Shown one piece after another: positions 42,022-44,285 of a DNA stretch of 44,285 bases. A program made the translations under genes and the position numbers. The notes under the pieces were generated by a model. It ran no database searches. It worked only from the letters and a program-made list of their open reading frames with translations, and was not told the DNA's origin. This DNA is from Rikenellaceae bacterium (GTDB taxonomy: Bacteria; Bacteroidota; Bacteroidia; Bacteroidales; Rikenellaceae): the NCBI GenBank assembly GCA_015059785.1, contig SUZS01000019.1:1-44285 (forward strand). The letters run 5' to 3'. Position 1 is the stretch's first letter, and the number at the start of each line of letters is the position of its first letter.

Positions 42022-44100
42022 ATGAAGAGATTTTTTTATGCGATTATTGCCGTAGTAGCCGCTTTTGGCTTTGCGGCGTGCGAGAAGGATAACACCGAGC
42101 TTGCAGGCAAGGGACTCTCATTCTACGCAACAATAGAGGGAGGTGACTCTCGCATTGCGATGAACCAGACGGGTGATGTTTGGAACTCTGCTTGGGAGGG
42201 CGACGAGAGCCTCACTGTAACCCCAAACTTTGACAGCTACTTTGTTTTTACAAACACTGCTGACAATCCAAACCGTTTCTCTTGTACTATGGCGGGCGTT
42301 GAGACACTCAAAAGTGCAGAGAAGGTCTATATCTTTAACTCACAGGCTCTTAACTCTGTAAATAGTACTATCGGCGCAGATGGTATGTTCCTCTATGCTG
42401 AGACGGCTTGGACAGAGAATATTACTCTTATCCCTTCAGCTGCGATGCTACACTTTGCTTCAGAGTACTATGTTACTTTTGCAGCCAAGGATATGTTTGG
42501 CGATGGCAACAGCGGCCGCCTCTCTGAGGTTACCGTTGCTGCGGGCGAGAGTGTATTTGTGCCAATCTTTACTGGCAACACAACACTGAGCTACTCTATC
42601 GGTGGCAAACTGTGCAAGAGTATGGAGCTTGATGTGAAGGCTGGCGTAGTATACGAGCTTGGCACACTTGCTCCTGCGGGCGATACTCCAACTCCAGACC
42701 CTGCAGGAAATACTGTATATCTTGTGCCAAATGCAGATTGGACGGCAAATGGTGCTTGGTTTGCTGCTTACTACTGGGACAATGCTGGTGGTAATGGCTC
42801 TGTAAAGCTTACTGATGAGAATGCTGACGGCATCTACGAGGGCGTTCTGCCTACAACTGCAGAGGGTATGCTCTTCTGCCGTATGAACCCTGTTTACCCA
42901 GAGTTTGGTTGGAACTCGGAGACCGAGACAGACCATGTATGGAATCAGACAGGCGACCTTACTGTAGGCGTTGCACCAAACAACTACTTCTACATCACTG
43001 GTTGGGACACTGGCGAGTGGAACGCTGCAGGTTATGTTCCAGAGGTTCCTGCACAGAGCTTCTCTCTTGCAGGCTCATTCAACGAGTGGGGTAACCTTGT
43101 GATGACATTCTCTAATGGCATCTACTCTGCAAAGGGCGTGACTATGGCTGCTGCTTGCGAGTTCAAGGTTAAGGATACCTCAACTTGGGATATCAGCTAT
43201 GGCGGTGGCGTGGCAACACTCAACCCTAACCACTATATGAAGGTCTATGCAAATGGCGCAAATATTACAATTGCCGAGGCTGGTACTTATGATGTATACT
43301 TCGACCTTAACAACCTCAACCTCTATGTTGTAACTGCGGGTGCTGACTACACAAATGTGCCACTCCAGGAGGAGGGTACAGGTGGTGGCGGTGGCGACAC
43401 TCCATCTACTGGTAGCTATGCTGTTGCCGGTACATTCAACGGCTGGGGCAATCTTGTGATGACTCCAGAGACAAACGGCATTCACTCAGCAAAGGGCGTG
43501 GCTCTGATTGCTTATGATGAGCTGAAGGTTAAGGACGCTGCTACTTGGGATATCAGCTTTGGTGGCGGTATTACCTTCCTTGATCCTAACAACCATATGC
43601 AGCTCTTTGAGGCAGGCTCAAACATCTCTATCACCGAGGCAGGTACATACGACATCTACTTTGACTCTGTAAAACTGCTTCTCTATGTTGTCACTGCAGG
43701 CACAGACTACACAACAGCACCTCTGCAGACCGAGAATGGTAAGGAGCCAGTTGTTGAGGAGCCAGATGCAACAGATGCAATACTCTACCTCGTTCCAAAT
43801 AGTAACTGGAAGGCAGATGGAGCTCGCTTTGCGGCTTACTTCTTTAACAACTCTGGCAATACTTGGGCATCAATGACAGATAAGGACGCTGACGGTGTTT
43901 ACGAGGTAAATATCCCTGTAGGCTATAAGGCTGGCGAGAATGTAATCTTCTGCCGTATGAACCCAGGCTCAGCTGCAAACACTTGGTCCAACAAGTGGAA
44001 CCAGACCGAGGACCTTGTTATCCCTACCGACGGCAAGAACCTCTACACCGTCAAGGATGGCACATGGGACAAGGGCGGCGGCTCTTGGAGCGTGAAGTAA
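42022..44100 (+). CDS. surface lipoprotein with A-B-B-A binding modules, cassette 2
   Basis: The 692-residue protein has a lipobox FAAC20 followed by EKDN, matching the K-(D/E) type surface export signal. After an N-terminal fimbrillin-like domain (about 30-225) come four modules. A-type modules (about 235-335 and 595-692) share VYLVPNADW or LYLVPNSNW, FAAYY/FAAYF, FCRMNP and WNQT. B-type modules (about 345-440 and 465-560) share AGSFNEWGNLVM or AGTFNGWGNLVM, KVKD, TWDIS and TYDVYFD or TYDIYFD. B modules resemble SusE/SusF starch-binding folds. A Gly-rich linker (EGTGGGGGDTPS) separates the two B modules. Confidence 0.85.
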   Translation: MKRFFYAIIAVVAAFGFAACEKDNTELAGKGLSFYATIEGGDSRIAMNQTGDVWNSAWEGDESLTVTPNFDSYFVFTNTADNPNRFSCTMAGVETLKSAEKVYIFNSQALNSVNSTIGADGMFLYAETAWTENITLIPSAAMLHFASEYYVTFAAKDMFGDGNSGRLSEVTVAAGESVFVPIFTGNTTLSYSIGGKLCKSMELDVKAGVVYELGTLAPAGDTPTPDPAGNTVYLVPNADWTANGAWFAAYYWDNAGGNGSVKLTDENADGIYEGVLPTTAEGMLFCRMNPVYPEFGWNSETETDHVWNQTGDLTVGVAPNNYFYITGWDTGEWNAAGYVPEVPAQSFSLAGSFNEWGNLVMTFSNGIYSAKGVTMAAACEFKVKDTSTWDISYGGGVATLNPNHYMKVYANGANITIAEAGTYDVYFDLNNLNLYVVTAGADYTNVPLQEEGTGGGGGDTPSTGSYAVAGTFNGWGNLVMTPETNGIHSAKGVALIAYDELKVKDAATWDISFGGGITFLDPNNHMQLFEAGSNISITEAGTYDIYFDSVKLLLYVVTAGTDYTTAPLQTENGKEPVVEEPDATDAILYLVPNSNWKADGARFAAYFFNNSGNTWASMTDKDADGVYEVNIPVGYKAGENVIFCRMNPGSAANTWSNKWNQTEDLVIPTDGKNLYTVKDGTWDKGGGSWSVK

Positions 44101-44120
44101 GGGTACTTTGATAGTAAAAT

Positions 44121-44156
44121 AAAACCACTTTTGGGTAAGTCCAAAAGTGGTTTTTT
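44121..44156 (+). terminator. terminator of cassette 2
   Basis: AAAACCACTTTTGG (44121-44134) and CCAAAAGTGGTTTT (44141-44154) form a perfect 14-bp stem with loop GTAAGT and a T run to 44156. Confidence 0.92.
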
Positions 44157-44231
44157 ATGGTAATGATGCCAAAAGCGGCGCTTGAGTAAAAATGTAATTG
44201 CCTATAAATTTGGAAATTACAGCGATATTTT

Positions 44232-44272
44232 AGAGATTAGTAGAAAACGGTTTCTACTAATCTCTATTTTTT
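44232..44272. terminator. second terminator-like hairpin near window end
   Basis: AGAGATTAGTAGAAA (44232-44246) pairs with TTTCTACTAATCTCT (44251-44265) around ACGG, then ATTTTTT. It may end an opposing gene beyond the window or act as a second stop. Nothing is recognised between it and the previous terminator. Confidence 0.75.
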
Positions 44273-44285
44273 ATGGTAAAAAAGC

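Noticed and set aside
1..44285. CRISPR arrays, tRNA, rRNA, insertion sequences, prophage or restriction-modification loci
   Set aside because: Scanning both strands by eye showed no regularly spaced direct repeats, cloverleaf genes, transposases, integrases or methyltransferase-specificity gene sets.

Overview
The window looks like a Bacteroidales chromosome, probably a gut Rikenellaceae/Alistipes-like relative (family level is inference). Supporting signs are the recurring TAnnTTTG -7 promoter element with TTTG about 20 bp upstream, the absence of strong Shine-Dalgarno sequences, fimbrillin/SusE-F-like surface lipoproteins, serine-type sulfatase, GH3/GH2 hydrolases, BatD/BatE proteins and a strong preference for GAG over GAA. 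No rRNA, tRNA, CRISPR array, integrase, transposase or prophage was seen. This is mostly ordinary chromosomal housekeeping sequence with small accessory patches.

Layout. 1-3.7 kb: the 3' part of pgk, then a convergent minus-strand operon for an ABC exporter with a YtrA-type GntR regulator, behind a promoter that carries a clear palindromic operator. 3.7-8.1 kb: two secreted carbohydrate-active genes (GH3 and an unassigned probable toroid protein). 8.2-12 kb: a LemA-like membrane protein and partner, glutamine synthetase and a MntP-like manganese exporter. 12.2-19.1 kb: class I fumarase, batD-batE, recR and a lipoprotein sulfatase. 19.1-22 kb: a DUF1016 nuclease broken by a 5-bp duplication, a META lipoprotein, a hotdog thioesterase, a small lipoprotein and an N-terminal relic of nitronate monooxygenase. 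22-28.7 kb: rpoN, asnS, a shortened GH2-like protein, a YrdC/TsaC protein and yebC. 28-33.4 kb: a six-gene minus-strand envelope operon (Pro/Glu-rich protein, rsmI, two LpxL-like acyltransferases, two family-2 glycosyltransferases). 33.4-36.5 kb: EamA and YitT membrane proteins and a TIGR01212 radical SAM protein. 36.6-39.8 kb: a plus-strand operon cdd, rluA-type synthase, dtd and two S1/P1 nuclease paralogs, the second missing metal ligands. 40-44.1 kb: two tandem cassettes, each a 42-45 residue peptide gene followed by a carbohydrate-binding surface lipoprotein.

Two things stand out. First, a family of nested palindromes sits immediately after pgk, fumarase and yebC. Sequences differ, but the same design recurs: imperfect outer arms, an inner stem, and a terminal mini-hairpin of four paired bases around a six-base loop (GTAC/GTAC, GTAC/GTAC, ATAC/GTAT), so the pairing covaries. 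Two copies begin exactly on the last A of the stop codon, and a further copy of the right end lies beyond yebC. Second, the small peptides of the two terminal cassettes share a conserved C-terminal half with synonymous codon changes, so they look like real, selected proteins of unknown function linked to surface lipoproteins. All family assignments are from reading the sequence; no database search was run.
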